A DNA stretch of 64,000 nt from Agrococcus casei LMG 22410 (GTDB taxonomy: Bacteria; Actinomycetota; Actinomycetes; Actinomycetales; Microbacteriaceae). This document shows positions 38,902 through 47,625 of this stretch, in pieces. The stretch is from assembly GCF_900163565.1 (NCBI RefSeq), contig NZ_FUHU01000009.1, positions 1 through 64,000 on the forward strand, given 5' to 3'. Numbering within the stretch: the stretch's first letter is position 1; each line of letters begins with the position of its first letter. A model generated the notes under the pieces. It was not told the origin of the DNA and searched no databases. It worked only from the letters and a program-made list of their open reading frames with translations. Made by a program: the position numbers and the translations under genes.

Positions 38902-39951
38902 ATGCGCGCATTCGGATTCTTGAGTTTCGGCCACTACGGCTCTGGCCCCGCCGACAACGGCTTTGACGCCAGGGCATCGCTGCACAGTGCGCTCGACCTC
39001 GCGGTCGGAGCAGATGAGCTGGGCGTCAACGGCGCGTACTTCAGGGTGCATCACTTCGCCAAGCAGAATGCGTCGCCCATGCCGTTGCTGAGCGCCATCG
39101 CCGCCCGCACCAAGGGCATCGAAGTCGGCACCGGCGTCATCGACATGCGGTACGAGAACCCGCTGTATCTCGCAGAAGAGGCTGCTGCTCTCGACCTACT
39201 CTCAGACGGACGAGTGGCTCTCGGCATCAGCCGCGGCTCACCCGAGCCCGCACGCCGTGGCTGGGAGGCATTCGGCTACGAAGGCGATGCGCCAGCGGGG
39301 GCCGACATGGCGCGCGAGAAGTTCGCGAAGTTCATGCGGGCAGTTCGCGGCGAGACGATGACGGATGCCGACCCGGCGCAGTTCGGACCGGGCCAGCGCC
39401 TGCGGGTCGAGCCGCACTCCCCCGAGCTGCACAAGCACATCTGGTGGGGCGCCGGCTCACGCGACACAGCGCGCTGGGCTGGCGAGCAGGGCGTCAACAT
39501 GATGAGCTCGACCCTGCTCACAGAAGCAGACGGAACCGCCTTCGGCGACCTGCAGGCCGAGCAGATCGACGTGTTTCGACAGTCGTTCGCGGATGCGGGG
39601 CACGGCTGGACGCCGCGGGTCTCAGTCAGTCGCAGCGTGTTTCCGATCATGGACAACCGCGACCGGCTGTATTTCGGGCTCGGCGGTCGGGAGTCGAACG
39701 ACCAGATCGGCGTCATCGACGGCCTGCGGTCGACCTTCGGCAAGACCTATGCCGACACCCCCGACAGACTCATCGAACAGCTGCGGGACGACGCTGCGGT
39801 CATGAGTGCAGACACCCTCATGCTGACCGTGCCCAACCAGCTCGGCACCGAGTTCAACCTGCACATCCTCGAGTCGTTCGCGAAGCACGTCGCGCCGGAA
39901 CTCGGTTGGAAGCCGAACACAGAGGGGCCGGTCGAGGGCGACGCAGCCTGA
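38902..39951 (+). CDS. LLM-class flavin-dependent oxidoreductase
   Basis: A 349-residue protein of the luciferase-like monooxygenase superfamily. The N-terminus FGFLSFGHYGSGP, TKGIEVGTGVIDMRYENPLYLAEEAAALDLLS and the GRVALGISRGSP segment are characteristic of the TIM-barrel family that uses FMN or F420. The substrate is unknown. It diverges from the epimerase-like gene across a 51-base gap. Confidence 0.85.
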   Translation: MRAFGFLSFGHYGSGPADNGFDARASLHSALDLAVGADELGVNGAYFRVHHFAKQNASPMPLLSAIAARTKGIEVGTGVIDMRYENPLYLAEEAAALDLLSDGRVALGISRGSPEPARRGWEAFGYEGDAPAGADMAREKFAKFMRAVRGETMTDADPAQFGPGQRLRVEPHSPELHKHIWWGAGSRDTARWAGEQGVNMMSSTLLTEADGTAFGDLQAEQIDVFRQSFADAGHGWTPRVSVSRSVFPIMDNRDRLYFGLGGRESNDQIGVIDGLRSTFGKTYADTPDRLIEQLRDDAAVMSADTLMLTVPNQLGTEFNLHILESFAKHVAPELGWKPNTEGPVEGDAA

Positions 39952-39966
39952 GTGCAGCGATCGACT

Positions 39967-40350
39967 CTACGACGCAGCTTCCGCCGCCCGGTTCGCGGCG
40001 GCGGCGGCCGCAATCAGACACCCAACCATCCACACGCTGGAGCCGAGGATGAACGTGGCCGCAGAAACCATTGCAATGTGCTCTGCAACCCCCACCAGCG
40101 GAAGCAGTCCGCTCAGGACGGCGACGGAAGAACCGACAATCGACCCGACTGCTCCCACGGCTGTCTTCCTTGCTCCGGCGCGGTGTCCTGCGGCCCAAGC
40201 GGCGTCGGACGCCAGCGTCTGGCGCGTGCGAATGCCGACGAGTCGGTTTCGCTTCAGCGCGCCCTGCGAACCGAGCCTGCCCACCCACAGAACGACGAAG
40301 CTTGCGATCAGGAGGAGCACGGCCGCACCGAGGACCGCAACAACGTTCAT
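39967..40350 (-). CDS. SdpI-family membrane protein
   Basis: A 127-residue membrane protein with three hydrophobic segments. The NRLVGIRTRQTLASDAAWAAGHR motif after the first helix is the SdpI signature, known in Bacillus as an immunity and signalling protein for the SDP toxin. No SdpC-like toxin gene is nearby; most SdpI-like genes occur without one. The start is six bases after TAGGAT. Confidence 0.8.
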   Translation of the reverse strand: MNVVAVLGAAVLLLIASFVVLWVGRLGSQGALKRNRLVGIRTRQTLASDAAWAAGHRAGARKTAVGAVGSIVGSSVAVLSGLLPLVGVAEHIAMVSAATFILGSSVWMVGCLIAAAAAANRAAEAAS

Positions 40351-40356
40351 CGTCCG

Positions 40357-40362
40357 ATCCTA
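40357..40362 (-). promoter_or_regulatory. Leaderless -10 box before SdpI-like gene
   Basis: TAGGAT on the minus strand ends six bases before the ATG at 40350. Confidence 0.5.
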
Positions 40363-40497
40363 ACCAGGCGCACCATCCGCTGGTGTGGCGGGTGGACGAG
40401 CGCTTCGAGAGTGAATCAGCCTTCAGGCTGCATCAGAGACGGGCCGCCGCAAGCGCCTGGGGCCGTCAAACTGCAGGCATCGAGCGCGACTGCAGCA

Positions 40498-40641
40498 TCA
40501 CTGGTTGAGGCCTTCGCCTCGATCTCGAGCCGCGTCGCGAATGCCGGCCGCGACGGCTTTTCGGATCACCCAGTACAGGGCATAGAAGCCGACTGCTGCG
40601 AATACGACCGAAAGTGCAAGACCTGTCAGGGGATCGCTCAT
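40498..40641 (-). CDS. Small single-helix membrane protein (47 residues)
   Basis: Starts MSDPLTGLALSVVFAAVGFY and continues to a basic tail ending RDRGEGLNQ. One membrane helix at about residues 6-26, then a Lys/Arg-rich cytoplasmic part. The reading frame is bracketed by a TAGCAT box six bases before the ATG, which supports a real leaderless gene. No family recognised; it may be a small membrane regulator or a conserved hypothetical. Confidence 0.6.
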   Translation of the reverse strand: MSDPLTGLALSVVFAAVGFYALYWVIRKAVAAGIRDAARDRGEGLNQ

Positions 40642-40647
40642 GAGGGA

Positions 40648-40653
40648 ATGCTA
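40648..40653 (-). promoter_or_regulatory. Leaderless -10 box before 47-residue gene
   Basis: TAGCAT on the minus strand ends six bases before the ATG at 40641. Confidence 0.45.
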
Positions 40654-40739
40654 TCGCTGAGGCCACCGCCCGCTGCCGAGTTCTGCCGTCGTCCAAGCGA
40701 TAAGCCGAGCGCCGCAGCCAGCATCTGCGAGTCTCTGGG

Positions 40740-40745
40740 TAGGAT
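40740..40745 (+). promoter_or_regulatory. Leaderless -10 box before TIGR02206-like gene
   Basis: TAGGAT ends six bases before the GTG at 40752. Confidence 0.5.
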
Positions 40746-40751
40746 TCGACC

Positions 40752-41528
40752 GTGGAGTTCGACCCAATGCAGCTCGGACGCATGCCGCCCTACGGAACAG
40801 AGCATGTCGCGATGCTCGTCGTGCTCGTGGCGGCCGCAGCAGCCGCGGTGATCTGGGCTCGCCGCAGCGGCCTCACACCCCGCACTGAGCGCATCCTCTC
40901 CGTCGCCGGATGGGCGTATCTCGTGCTGTCGCTCGCCTGGTCGACCTGGGACCTGCTGCCGCAGAACTTCACTGTCGAGCAGTCGATCCCCATGCACCTG
41001 TCGGATGTGCTGCGCATCATCACGGCGATCGCCCTCATCACGAGAGCGCCGCTGGCGATTGCGATCAGCTTCTATTGGGGCCTCACCCTGAACCTGCAGT
41101 CGATCGTGACTCCTGACCTGAACTACATCACCCATCCGTCGATCGACTTCGCCTCGTACTGGATCTTCCACGGGCTCGCACTCATCGTGCCGCTTGTCAT
41201 GGTGTTCGGGCTGGGCTACCGCGTCACCTGGCGCGCGTACGCCTGGGCGTTCGGCAGCCTCCTCGTCTGGGCCGGGGTCGCCGCACTCGTGAACACCGCG
41301 ACCGGCAGCAACTACGGCTATCTGTCACATGCTCCGGCCGGCCCCTCGATACTCGACATCATGGGCGGCTGGCCCACGTATCTGCTGGTGGAGGCAGTCG
41401 CGATCCTCGCCGTCTGGGCGCTGATGACGCTGCCGTGGGCGATCCTGCAGCGTCGCTCCCCTGCCCCGGCGGTGGGGCGGATGCGCGTCATGCGTCTCGC
41501 AGACAGCCGCCGCCCCGAAGTAGTCTGA
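40752..41528 (+). CDS. TIGR02206/YwaF-family membrane protein
   Basis: A 258-residue protein with about seven hydrophobic segments. The N-terminus MQLGRMPPYGTEHVAMLVVL, LPMHLSD-type IPMHLSDVLRI and the FWGLTLNLQSIVTPDL-like SFYWGLTLNLQSIVTP are typical of the TIGR02206 (YwaF) membrane protein family of unknown function. GTG start in the leaderless arrangement. Four bases separate its stop from the next start. Confidence 0.8.
   Translation: MEFDPMQLGRMPPYGTEHVAMLVVLVAAAAAAVIWARRSGLTPRTERILSVAGWAYLVLSLAWSTWDLLPQNFTVEQSIPMHLSDVLRIITAIALITRAPLAIAISFYWGLTLNLQSIVTPDLNYITHPSIDFASYWIFHGLALIVPLVMVFGLGYRVTWRAYAWAFGSLLVWAGVAALVNTATGSNYGYLSHAPAGPSILDIMGGWPTYLLVEAVAILAVWALMTLPWAILQRRSPAPAVGRMRVMRLADSRRPEVV
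41521..41526 (+). promoter_or_regulatory. Leaderless -10 box before glutaminase gene
   Basis: TAGTCT overlaps the end of the upstream gene and ends six bases before the GTG at 41533. Confidence 0.45.
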
Positions 41529-41532
41529 CGGT

Positions 41533-42744
41533 GTGCAGACACCGATACCGGAGTACCTGACAGAACTGCTCGACGACTGCGCGGGCGACACCAGCGGTGC
41601 GACAGCCGACTACATCCCTGAGCTCGGCGAAGCCGACCCCAATCGCCTCGCTCTGGCACTCTGCACCCCCGATGGCACGGTCTACAGCGTCGGCGACGAC
41701 AGCATCGAGTTCACGATCCAGTCGATCTCGAAGCCGTTCGCATACGCGCTGGCGCTGCGCGACCGCGGCATGGAAGAGGTCGACGAGCACGTGGGCGTCG
41801 AGCCGAGCGGCGATCCGTTCAATGAGATCTCGGTCGATCCTGAATCGGGCAGACCGCGCAATCCGATGATCAACATCGGCGCCATCACGACACACTGTCT
41901 CGTCGGCAACCCGTCGCTCACCACAAAGGCTCGCGCCGCGGTCGTGCTCGACGGGCTCTCGCGATTCGCCGGACGCACGCTCGAAGTCGACGAGAGCGTG
42001 CACGCCTCCGAGTACTCGACTCGCTACCGAAACGTGGCGCTGGCCTCCATGGCTCGCAGCAACGGCTTCATCGACATCGAGCCCGATGACGCTGTCTGGG
42101 GCTACACGATGCAGTGCTCGGCACTCGTGACGGTGCGCGACCTGTCAGTCATGGCGATGACGCTGGCCCTCGGCGGACGCAACCCCGTCACCGGCGAGCA
42201 GGTCGTGCCGCAGTGGGTGTGCCGCCAGGTGCTCTCGGTCATGACGACGTGCGGAATGTACGACGCTGCCGGAGACTGGCTCTCGCACGTGGGCATTCCG
42301 GCCAAGAGCGGAGTCTCGGGCGGGCTGCTCGGGTCGCTGCCCGGTCAGGTGGGCATCGGCGCGTTCTCGCCCCGTCTCGACGACTTCGGCAACAGCGTGC
42401 GCGGCGTGCAGCTGTGCGAGCGGCTCTCGGCCGACATGAGCCTGCACATCATGGAGCTTCCGCCGCCCTCGATCGACGCGATCGGATGGCGCAGCCAGAC
42501 CGATGACGGTGACCCGCTGATCGTCGTGCAGGGGCCCATGACCTTTCCCACTGCCGAGCTCGTGCTTCGCAGGTTCGAGCAGCTGCCCGACAACGGCTGC
42601 GGCATTGTCATCGATCTGAACCCTGTGACGCGCATCAACAGGGTCGGTGCGCGCATGCTGCACGAGGGCATCCGCAGACTGGAGCAGGACGGCCACACCG
42701 TGACCGTCCTGCAGCCTGAAGGGCTTCTCGCTAGTCTCTCGTGA
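41533..42744 (+). CDS. glsA: Glutaminase with C-terminal STAS domain
   Basis: A 403-residue protein. Residues 1-about 300 are a serine-dependent beta-lactamase-like glutaminase that converts glutamine to glutamate and ammonia; the SxxK catalytic pair is Ser64/Lys67 in FTIQSISKPF, and GNPSLTTKARAAVV and SGGLLGSLPGQVGIGAFSP are conserved. Residues about 305-403 are a STAS-like domain (VIDLNPVTRINRVGARMLHE). In this domain the usual phosphorylatable Ser is replaced (NRVG instead of a DSSG-like turn). Glutaminase-STAS fusions are known in actinobacteria; the STAS part may tune activity or salt response. GTG start; overlaps the convergent lipoprotein gene by 14 bases. Confidence 0.92.
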   Translation: MQTPIPEYLTELLDDCAGDTSGATADYIPELGEADPNRLALALCTPDGTVYSVGDDSIEFTIQSISKPFAYALALRDRGMEEVDEHVGVEPSGDPFNEISVDPESGRPRNPMINIGAITTHCLVGNPSLTTKARAAVVLDGLSRFAGRTLEVDESVHASEYSTRYRNVALASMARSNGFIDIEPDDAVWGYTMQCSALVTVRDLSVMAMTLALGGRNPVTGEQVVPQWVCRQVLSVMTTCGMYDAAGDWLSHVGIPAKSGVSGGLLGSLPGQVGIGAFSPRLDDFGNSVRGVQLCERLSADMSLHIMELPPPSIDAIGWRSQTDDGDPLIVVQGPMTFPTAELVLRRFEQLPDNGCGIVIDLNPVTRINRVGARMLHEGIRRLEQDGHTVTVLQPEGLLASLS

Positions 42745-43363
42745 CCGAGCTGTCGTCGACCCAGACCTCGAGGTCGTCGTCATCGTCGGCATCCGTGTCG
42801 ATGTCGTAGTGCAGGCGCCCGTCGTCCCACGACAAGGTCCAGCCTTCGAGCACGGTGTCAGCGCCGACCTCGGCCGCAGCCAGTTCGAGTGCCTCGGCAG
42901 GAGTCATGTCGTCGAACGTCACTTCGCGCTCGCTGTCGTCCTCGTCGTCGCGCTCGTGCTCGAGCACCTCGCCCGACGCTGCGCTCAGCGTGATGTCGTG
43001 GTCGGTCGTGCCGTCGAGCACGCTCACCTCGTAGACCCACTCGCCAGCGTCATCCGAGTGGTCGAGCTCGATCTCGTAGACGATGCCGCCGCCGGCAGCT
43101 TCGACAGCGGCCGAGACAGCCTGCTCGTGATCGGTCTCGGGGCTCTGGCCCCGCACGTCACGCTCGTCGTACTCACCCTCGGCCGTGTCGTCACCCTGTG
43201 ACTCGTCGGTCGAGGTCGCCTCTTCGGTGCCCGTCGACTCAGTGGTTCCGCTGGCCCCCTCGGTCACTTCAGTCGCGTCGTCACCGGCGCTCGCGCATCC
43301 GCTCAGGGCCAGTGCCGCAGCCACCATGCCTGCGAGTGCCATGGTCGTGGTTCGATTTCTCAT
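42731..43363 (-). CDS. PepSY-domain lipoprotein
   Basis: A 210-residue secreted lipoprotein. Lipobox at AALALSGCASAGDD near residue 22, then an acidic Thr/Glu-rich linker. Two PepSY-like repeats follow (AVSAAVEAAGGGIVYEIELD and ALELAAAEVGADTVLEGW). PepSY domains commonly inhibit peptidases or bind at the cell surface. The ATG is preceded by an AAGGAGG site. The 3' end overlaps the glutaminase gene by 14 bases. Confidence 0.85.
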   Translation of the reverse strand: MRNRTTTMALAGMVAAALALSGCASAGDDATEVTEGASGTTESTGTEEATSTDESQGDDTAEGEYDERDVRGQSPETDHEQAVSAAVEAAGGGIVYEIELDHSDDAGEWVYEVSVLDGTTDHDITLSAASGEVLEHERDDEDDSEREVTFDDMTPAEALELAAAEVGADTVLEGWTLSWDDGRLHYDIDTDADDDDDLEVWVDDSSVTRD

Positions 43364-43409
43364 GTGATCCTCCTTGCCTTCGCAGCTTAGGAACACCGCA
43401 TTGCACGGG

Positions 43410-44711
43410 CTATGAAGCCTGCGTGAGGGTGCTCTCATCATCGGTGTAGAACGCGCGGATCGCTCCAGTGATCGCAGCGAGGTCGGCCGCCGAGGCCATC
43501 TCGCGCGCCGAGTGCATGCTGAGCAGCGGCACCCCGACGTCGACGGTGCGGATGCCGAGGCGCGTCGCAGTGAGCGGGCCGATGGTCGAGCCGCACGGCA
43601 CGTCGTTGTTCGAGACGAACGGCTGGGCTGTCGTGCCTGCTGTCTCGCACGAACGGCTCCACAGCGCAGCGCCCTCGGCGTCGCTGGCGTAGCGCTGGTT
43701 CGCGTTGACCTTCAGCAACGGTCCGCCGCCGAGCACCGGGTGGTGGCTCGGGTCGTGGAAGCCGGCGTAGTTCGGGTGCACCGCGTGCCCAGCGTCAGAC
43801 GACACGCACCACGACCTGCGCAGCATGCGGCGCCTGGCATCCTCGTCATTGCCGATCGCACGCGAGGTGCGCAGCAGCACGTCTTCCAGAATCGGGCCAG
43901 AAGCGCCGGAGACCGTGCCGCTGCCGACCTCCTCATGGTCGAAGGCGGCGAACACGAGCACGTCGGTGCCGGTCGAGCCCTCGCCTGTTGCGTCGAGCAT
44001 TGCCACGAGCGATGCGTGCACGCTCGAGAGGTTGTCCATGCGGCCGGCAGCAACGAACTCGCCGGCTGAGCCGAACAGTGCGCCGCGAGCAGTGTCGAAC
44101 GCATAGAGGTCGTGGCCGGCGATCTCGTCAGCGGGAATGCCGGCGGATGCGGCGATCACCTCGAGCAGCGACGGCCCGCCTGCAGAGAGGGTCGCCGTGA
44201 CCGGTGCTGTGTGCTCCTGCTTGCCGAGCTTCAGGCCCTCTTCATTGACGCTTCGGTTGAGGTGGATTGCCAGCTGCGGGATGCGCATGATCGCATCGGT
44301 TGCGACGAGGTGGGTCACACCGGCCTTGTCGACGACCTGGCCTGCGAGGCCGAGCTCGCGGTCGGTCCACGAGCCGATCAGGGGCCCGCCGTAGACCTCG
44401 ACGGCAGCCTGCTCATAGCCGACCGCCGCGGTGCGAACGCCGGGCTTGAGCTTGAACGACGGCGAATCGGTGTGCGAGCCGACGATGCGGAACGCGGTCG
44501 TGTCGTTGGTCTGCTCGGGAATCCACCAGGCGACCACGGCTCCTCCGCGAACGATGAAGTGACCGCCGGGCGTGCCGCTCCAGGGCTCTCGCTCGTCCTG
44601 CTGGCGCCATCCGGCATCGGTCAGCCTGCGGGCCGTCTCGGCGGCTGCGTGGTAGCTCGACGGCGAGGCCGCCACGAAATCGAACAGGTCATTTGCGTGC
44701 GTTGCAGACAT
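43410..44711 (-). CDS. apeB: M18-family aminopeptidase
   Basis: A 433-residue metallo-aminopeptidase of the M18 family. VGSHTDSPSFKLKP near residue 80 and FDHEEVGSGTVSGASG near residue 252 contain zinc-binding His/Asp/Glu residues; the C-terminal block LLSMHSAREMASAADL supplies the final His. The length matches the M18 family. Leaderless arrangement with TAGGCT six bases upstream, in a 53-base divergent gap with the next gene. Confidence 0.93.
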   Translation of the reverse strand: MSATHANDLFDFVAASPSSYHAAAETARRLTDAGWRQQDEREPWSGTPGGHFIVRGGAVVAWWIPEQTNDTTAFRIVGSHTDSPSFKLKPGVRTAAVGYEQAAVEVYGGPLIGSWTDRELGLAGQVVDKAGVTHLVATDAIMRIPQLAIHLNRSVNEEGLKLGKQEHTAPVTATLSAGGPSLLEVIAASAGIPADEIAGHDLYAFDTARGALFGSAGEFVAAGRMDNLSSVHASLVAMLDATGEGSTGTDVLVFAAFDHEEVGSGTVSGASGPILEDVLLRTSRAIGNDEDARRRMLRRSWCVSSDAGHAVHPNYAGFHDPSHHPVLGGGPLLKVNANQRYASDAEGAALWSRSCETAGTTAQPFVSNNDVPCGSTIGPLTATRLGIRTVDVGVPLLSMHSAREMASAADLAAITGAIRAFYTDDESTLTQAS

Positions 44712-44717
44712 GCCGAC

Positions 44718-44723
44718 AGCCTA
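44718..44723 (-). promoter_or_regulatory. Leaderless -10 box before M18 peptidase
   Basis: TAGGCT on the minus strand ends six bases before the ATG at 44711. Confidence 0.5.
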
Positions 44724-44752
44724 ACCGGGGTGGCGCTGTGACTCACGGCTCA

Positions 44753-44758
44753 TAGACT
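44753..44758 (+). promoter_or_regulatory. Leaderless -10 box before SseB-like gene
   Basis: TAGACT ends six bases before the ATG at 44765. Confidence 0.5.
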
Positions 44759-44764
44759 GGACGG

Positions 44765-45166
44765 ATGACTGACGAACAGCAGGATCAGCCCGAAATCGAC
44801 TACGCGCCCCTGACGGATGTTGTCAACGCGCTCGGCCGAGGCGAAGAGCCGCCCGCTGAGTTCAACGCGACGCTGCTGGACTCAACGCTCGTCATGCCGC
44901 TTCGCATGAATGAAGAAGACCCGAGTGCGTCGCCTGAGCCGCTCACGATCGAGGCGCAGGGCAACAAGCTTGTGCTGTGCTTCACTGAGCCGTCGCCCAA
45001 GCTCGCGGCCAAGGTCGCCGAGGCGACCCAGACGTTCGCCCCCGTCAAGGCAGCCCTCATCATCAAGGGGCTCGGCGAAGGTTTCGGCCTGCTCGTCGAA
45101 GCCGAAGAGGGCGCCGTCGGCATCCGCGAAGCAGACCTCGCAGAGCTCAAGGCCTCGCTGCAGTAG
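44765..45166 (+). CDS. SseB-like N-terminal domain protein
   Basis: A 133-residue, acidic, soluble protein. The segment ATLLDSTLVMPL and the strand-turn rhythm to the C-terminal VGIREADLAELK resemble the SseB-type N-terminal domain, but the match is weak. Function unknown. It is convergent with the next gene (12-base gap). Confidence 0.45.
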   Translation: MTDEQQDQPEIDYAPLTDVVNALGRGEEPPAEFNATLLDSTLVMPLRMNEEDPSASPEPLTIEAQGNKLVLCFTEPSPKLAAKVAEATQTFAPVKAALIIKGLGEGFGLLVEAEEGAVGIREADLAELKASLQ

Positions 45167-45178
45167 CGGCCGAGGCGG

Positions 45179-45982
45179 TCACTCGGCGTCGAGGAACGCG
45201 CGAAGAATTGCAGTGAACTGCTCGGGCTGCGCCGAGTGCACCCAGTGTCCCGATTCGCGGATCGTGACTTTGCGCGCCCTCGGAAAGAGCTCGCGCATCC
45301 GATCATTCGACGCGTCGGTGACGTAGTCGGACTTGCCGCCAGCGATCCACACGACCGGGCGGTCGTACTCCAGGCCCTCGCTGGCCGGGAACCCACCGAT
45401 CTTCGCGAGGCTGTCGAACAGCAGGTCGAGGTTCGGCTGCCACTCGAATCCGTCGTCTCCCCTGCGCAGATTCTGCATCAGGAATCCGCGAATCGTGCGG
45501 CTCGGGATCGGGTCTGACAGCAGCTCGTCAGCGTCGGCGCGCTTCGACACGGCATCGAGGTCGAGCGCCTTCAGCGAGCCCAGCAGGTGCACGAACTCGT
45601 CGCCCGCATTCGTGCGGTCGGTGGGTGCGATGTCGACGACCGCCAGCCGGGCGATCAGGTCGGGGTGCCGCAGCGCCATCACCATGGCGACCTTGCCACC
45701 GAGAGAATGGCCGACGAGCGTGAAGTCGCCGAGGTCCATCGAGGCGAGGTGCTCAGCCACGCTGTCGGCCAGCGCCTCGTAGTCGAACGTCTCGGTCCAG
45801 ACCGAGTCACCGTGGTTCGGCAGATCGACGAGCACCGAGCGGTACTCGGGCTCGAGGCCCTTCGCGATCGTCAGGAAGTTCTTGCCGCGCCCCATGAGGC
45901 CGTGCAGGAACACGACTGCCGGGGCCGTCTCAGGGCCGATCACCTGGGTCTTGATGCTGGATGCTGTGGCGGAATCGTTCAC
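45179..45982 (-). CDS. Alpha/beta hydrolase
   Basis: A 267-residue alpha/beta hydrolase fold. The oxyanion motif VVFLHGLMGRGKN is near residue 21, and the nucleophile elbow TLVGHSLGGKVAM near residue 92; ESGHWVHSAQPEQF supplies the His. YbfF/esterase-like proteins are the closest type. The frame extends far upstream, but the GTG at 45982 is seven bases after a TACGCT box. It is divergent from the next gene. Confidence 0.85.
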   Translation of the reverse strand: MNDSATASSIKTQVIGPETAPAVVFLHGLMGRGKNFLTIAKGLEPEYRSVLVDLPNHGDSVWTETFDYEALADSVAEHLASMDLGDFTLVGHSLGGKVAMVMALRHPDLIARLAVVDIAPTDRTNAGDEFVHLLGSLKALDLDAVSKRADADELLSDPIPSRTIRGFLMQNLRRGDDGFEWQPNLDLLFDSLAKIGGFPASEGLEYDRPVVWIAGGKSDYVTDASNDRMRELFPRARKVTIRESGHWVHSAQPEQFTAILRAFLDAE

Positions 45983-45989
45983 GCTCCCC

Positions 45990-45995
45990 AGCGTA
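45990..45995 (-). promoter_or_regulatory. Leaderless -10 box before alpha/beta hydrolase
   Basis: TACGCT on the minus strand ends seven bases before the GTG at 45982. Confidence 0.45.
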
Positions 45996-46090
45996 CTGAC
46001 CGTGACACGCAATGCACCCTGTTCAATCAAGTGACGCTGTGCAAAGCTGAAAGCGAGACGCGTGCCAATCGACGCGACAAGGGAGTCACG

Positions 46091-46774
46091 ATGGACATCA
46101 TCCTCATCCCCGGCCTCTGGCTCGACGCTGGTGTCTGGAGCGACGTGCTCGAGCCGATTCGCGCATCCGGCCACACTCCGCACGCCGTCTCGCTGCCAGG
46201 CCAAGGCGGCGAGCCGCTGAACGCAACGCTCGACGACCAGATCAATGCGGTTGCCGCCACTGTCGACGCCGCAGACGGCCCAGCGCTCGTGGTCGGGCAC
46301 TCGGCGGCCTCGACGCTTGCGTGGCTGGCAGCCGACAGACGACCGGATGCGGTGGCCCGGGTCGTGATGATCGGCGGAATGCCCGCACAGAACGGCAGTC
46401 AGTACGCAGGCTTCTTCGAGCCCGAGGGCAATCTGATTCCGTTTCCGGGGTGGCAGGAGTTCGAAGGACCCGACTCCGACGACCTCAGCGAGGAGCAGAA
46501 GACAGCCTTCGAGCACGCAGCCATTCCTGTGCCGAGCACTGTGTCGCACGCTACGGTCACGTACCAAGATGAGCGTCGTCGCACCGTGCCGATCACGATG
46601 ATCTGCCCCGAGTACTCGCCTGCTGACGTGGAAGAGTGGCGCGCGGCTGGTCAGATTCCGGAGCTCGACGGGCTCGAGATCGAGCTGATCGACATCGACT
46701 CTGGTCACTGGCCGATGTTCACGAAGCCTGCGGCGCTCGCAGGAGCGCTCGCGGCAATCGCCGACCGCAGCTGA
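46091..46774 (+). CDS. Alpha/beta hydrolase, small
   Basis: A 227-residue hydrolase-fold protein. It starts DIILIPGLWLDAGVWSDVLE, with the nucleophile elbow VVGHSAASTLAWL near residue 72 and the His in DIDSGHWPMF near the end. Substrate unknown. The ATG has an AAGGGA site. It lies eight bases upstream of the AraC-type regulator and is likely co-transcribed with it. Confidence 0.85.
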   Translation: MDIILIPGLWLDAGVWSDVLEPIRASGHTPHAVSLPGQGGEPLNATLDDQINAVAATVDAADGPALVVGHSAASTLAWLAADRRPDAVARVVMIGGMPAQNGSQYAGFFEPEGNLIPFPGWQEFEGPDSDDLSEEQKTAFEHAAIPVPSTVSHATVTYQDERRRTVPITMICPEYSPADVEEWRAAGQIPELDGLEIELIDIDSGHWPMFTKPAALAGALAAIADRS

Positions 46775-46782
46775 CAGCAGCC

Positions 46783-47544
46783 ATGAGCACCGTCGCACAG
46801 CTCGAGCCCCATGCGATGCAGCGTGTGCAGGCCCTTGCGGGCGGGCCAGATCTCGCCGAGATCGACGTGATGGATCTCGCAGATGAAGCCGGGTACAGCG
46901 CCTATCACTTCAGCCGGATGTTTCGGGCGACCTTGGGGCTCTCTCCGGGCCGATACCTGTCGGCGATGCGTGTGGCCGAAGCCAAGCGCCTGCTGCTGAC
47001 CTGCACAGAACCGGTCATCGATGTCGCCGCCGCTGTAGGGTTCTCGTCGCTGTCGAGCTTCACGAGAAGGTTCGCGGCATCGGTCGGGCTGCCCCCAGGC
47101 GACCTGCGACACCTCGCCGACGAGGTTGCCGAGCAGCCGTTTCGCGAGTTCTCGCTGTGCTCTGCGCTCGAGGGGCCAGGCGATCCGCGCACCGTCGACA
47201 TCACGCTTGACCTCGACGAAGCAGAAGAGCCCGGCACCGGCATCTGGGTGGGCTGGTACTCGGCACCCGCGCCGATCGGGCTTCCGAGCGCAGGCATGCT
47301 GGCGATCGACCAGCGGCACGTGCAGCTGCCCGTCTGCCCCGGCAGCCCCTGGCTTCTCGGGTTCGCTGTGCCGCTTGGCGGCCATCCGCACGACCATCTC
47401 GCGCCACCCGCACCGCTCACCGCCGTGCACATGGCTCCCGTCACGACCGGCTGTGCGATCACGCTCGCATTCTCGCGCCAGACGCGACCTGCCCTACCGC
47501 TCCTGTCGGCTCTGCCCGTGCTGCGCCGCCGCCTGCTCGACTGA
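46783..47544 (+). CDS. AraC-type regulator with N-terminal HTH
   Basis: A 253-residue transcription factor. Residues 1-95 carry the two helix-turn-helix motifs of the AraC family (LADEAGYSAYHFSRMFRATLG and VAAAVGFSSLSSFTRRFAASVG, each within a longer conserved helix pair); the rest is an unrecognised effector-like domain. Most AraC proteins have the HTH at the C-terminus, but N-terminal HTH members are known. It probably controls the adjacent hydrolase or VOC gene. Confidence 0.85.
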   Translation: MSTVAQLEPHAMQRVQALAGGPDLAEIDVMDLADEAGYSAYHFSRMFRATLGLSPGRYLSAMRVAEAKRLLLTCTEPVIDVAAAVGFSSLSSFTRRFAASVGLPPGDLRHLADEVAEQPFREFSLCSALEGPGDPRTVDITLDLDEAEEPGTGIWVGWYSAPAPIGLPSAGMLAIDQRHVQLPVCPGSPWLLGFAVPLGGHPHDHLAPPAPLTAVHMAPVTTGCAITLAFSRQTRPALPLLSALPVLRRRLLD

Positions 47545-47625
47545 GCACGTTCGGACAAAGACCGCGCATCCGCCGTCCGTACGCTGAGAACACAATCAGA
47601 CCGAAACATGAATCAAGGAGGAATC

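Noticed and set aside
39967-40350. SDP toxin-immunity locus
   Set aside because: No SdpA/B/C-like genes are in the neighbourhood; SdpI-like genes are common alone.
45983-46798. Upstream extension of the hydrolase at 45179
   Set aside because: It is antisense to the small hydrolase gene; the TACGCT box and the family start place the start at 45982.
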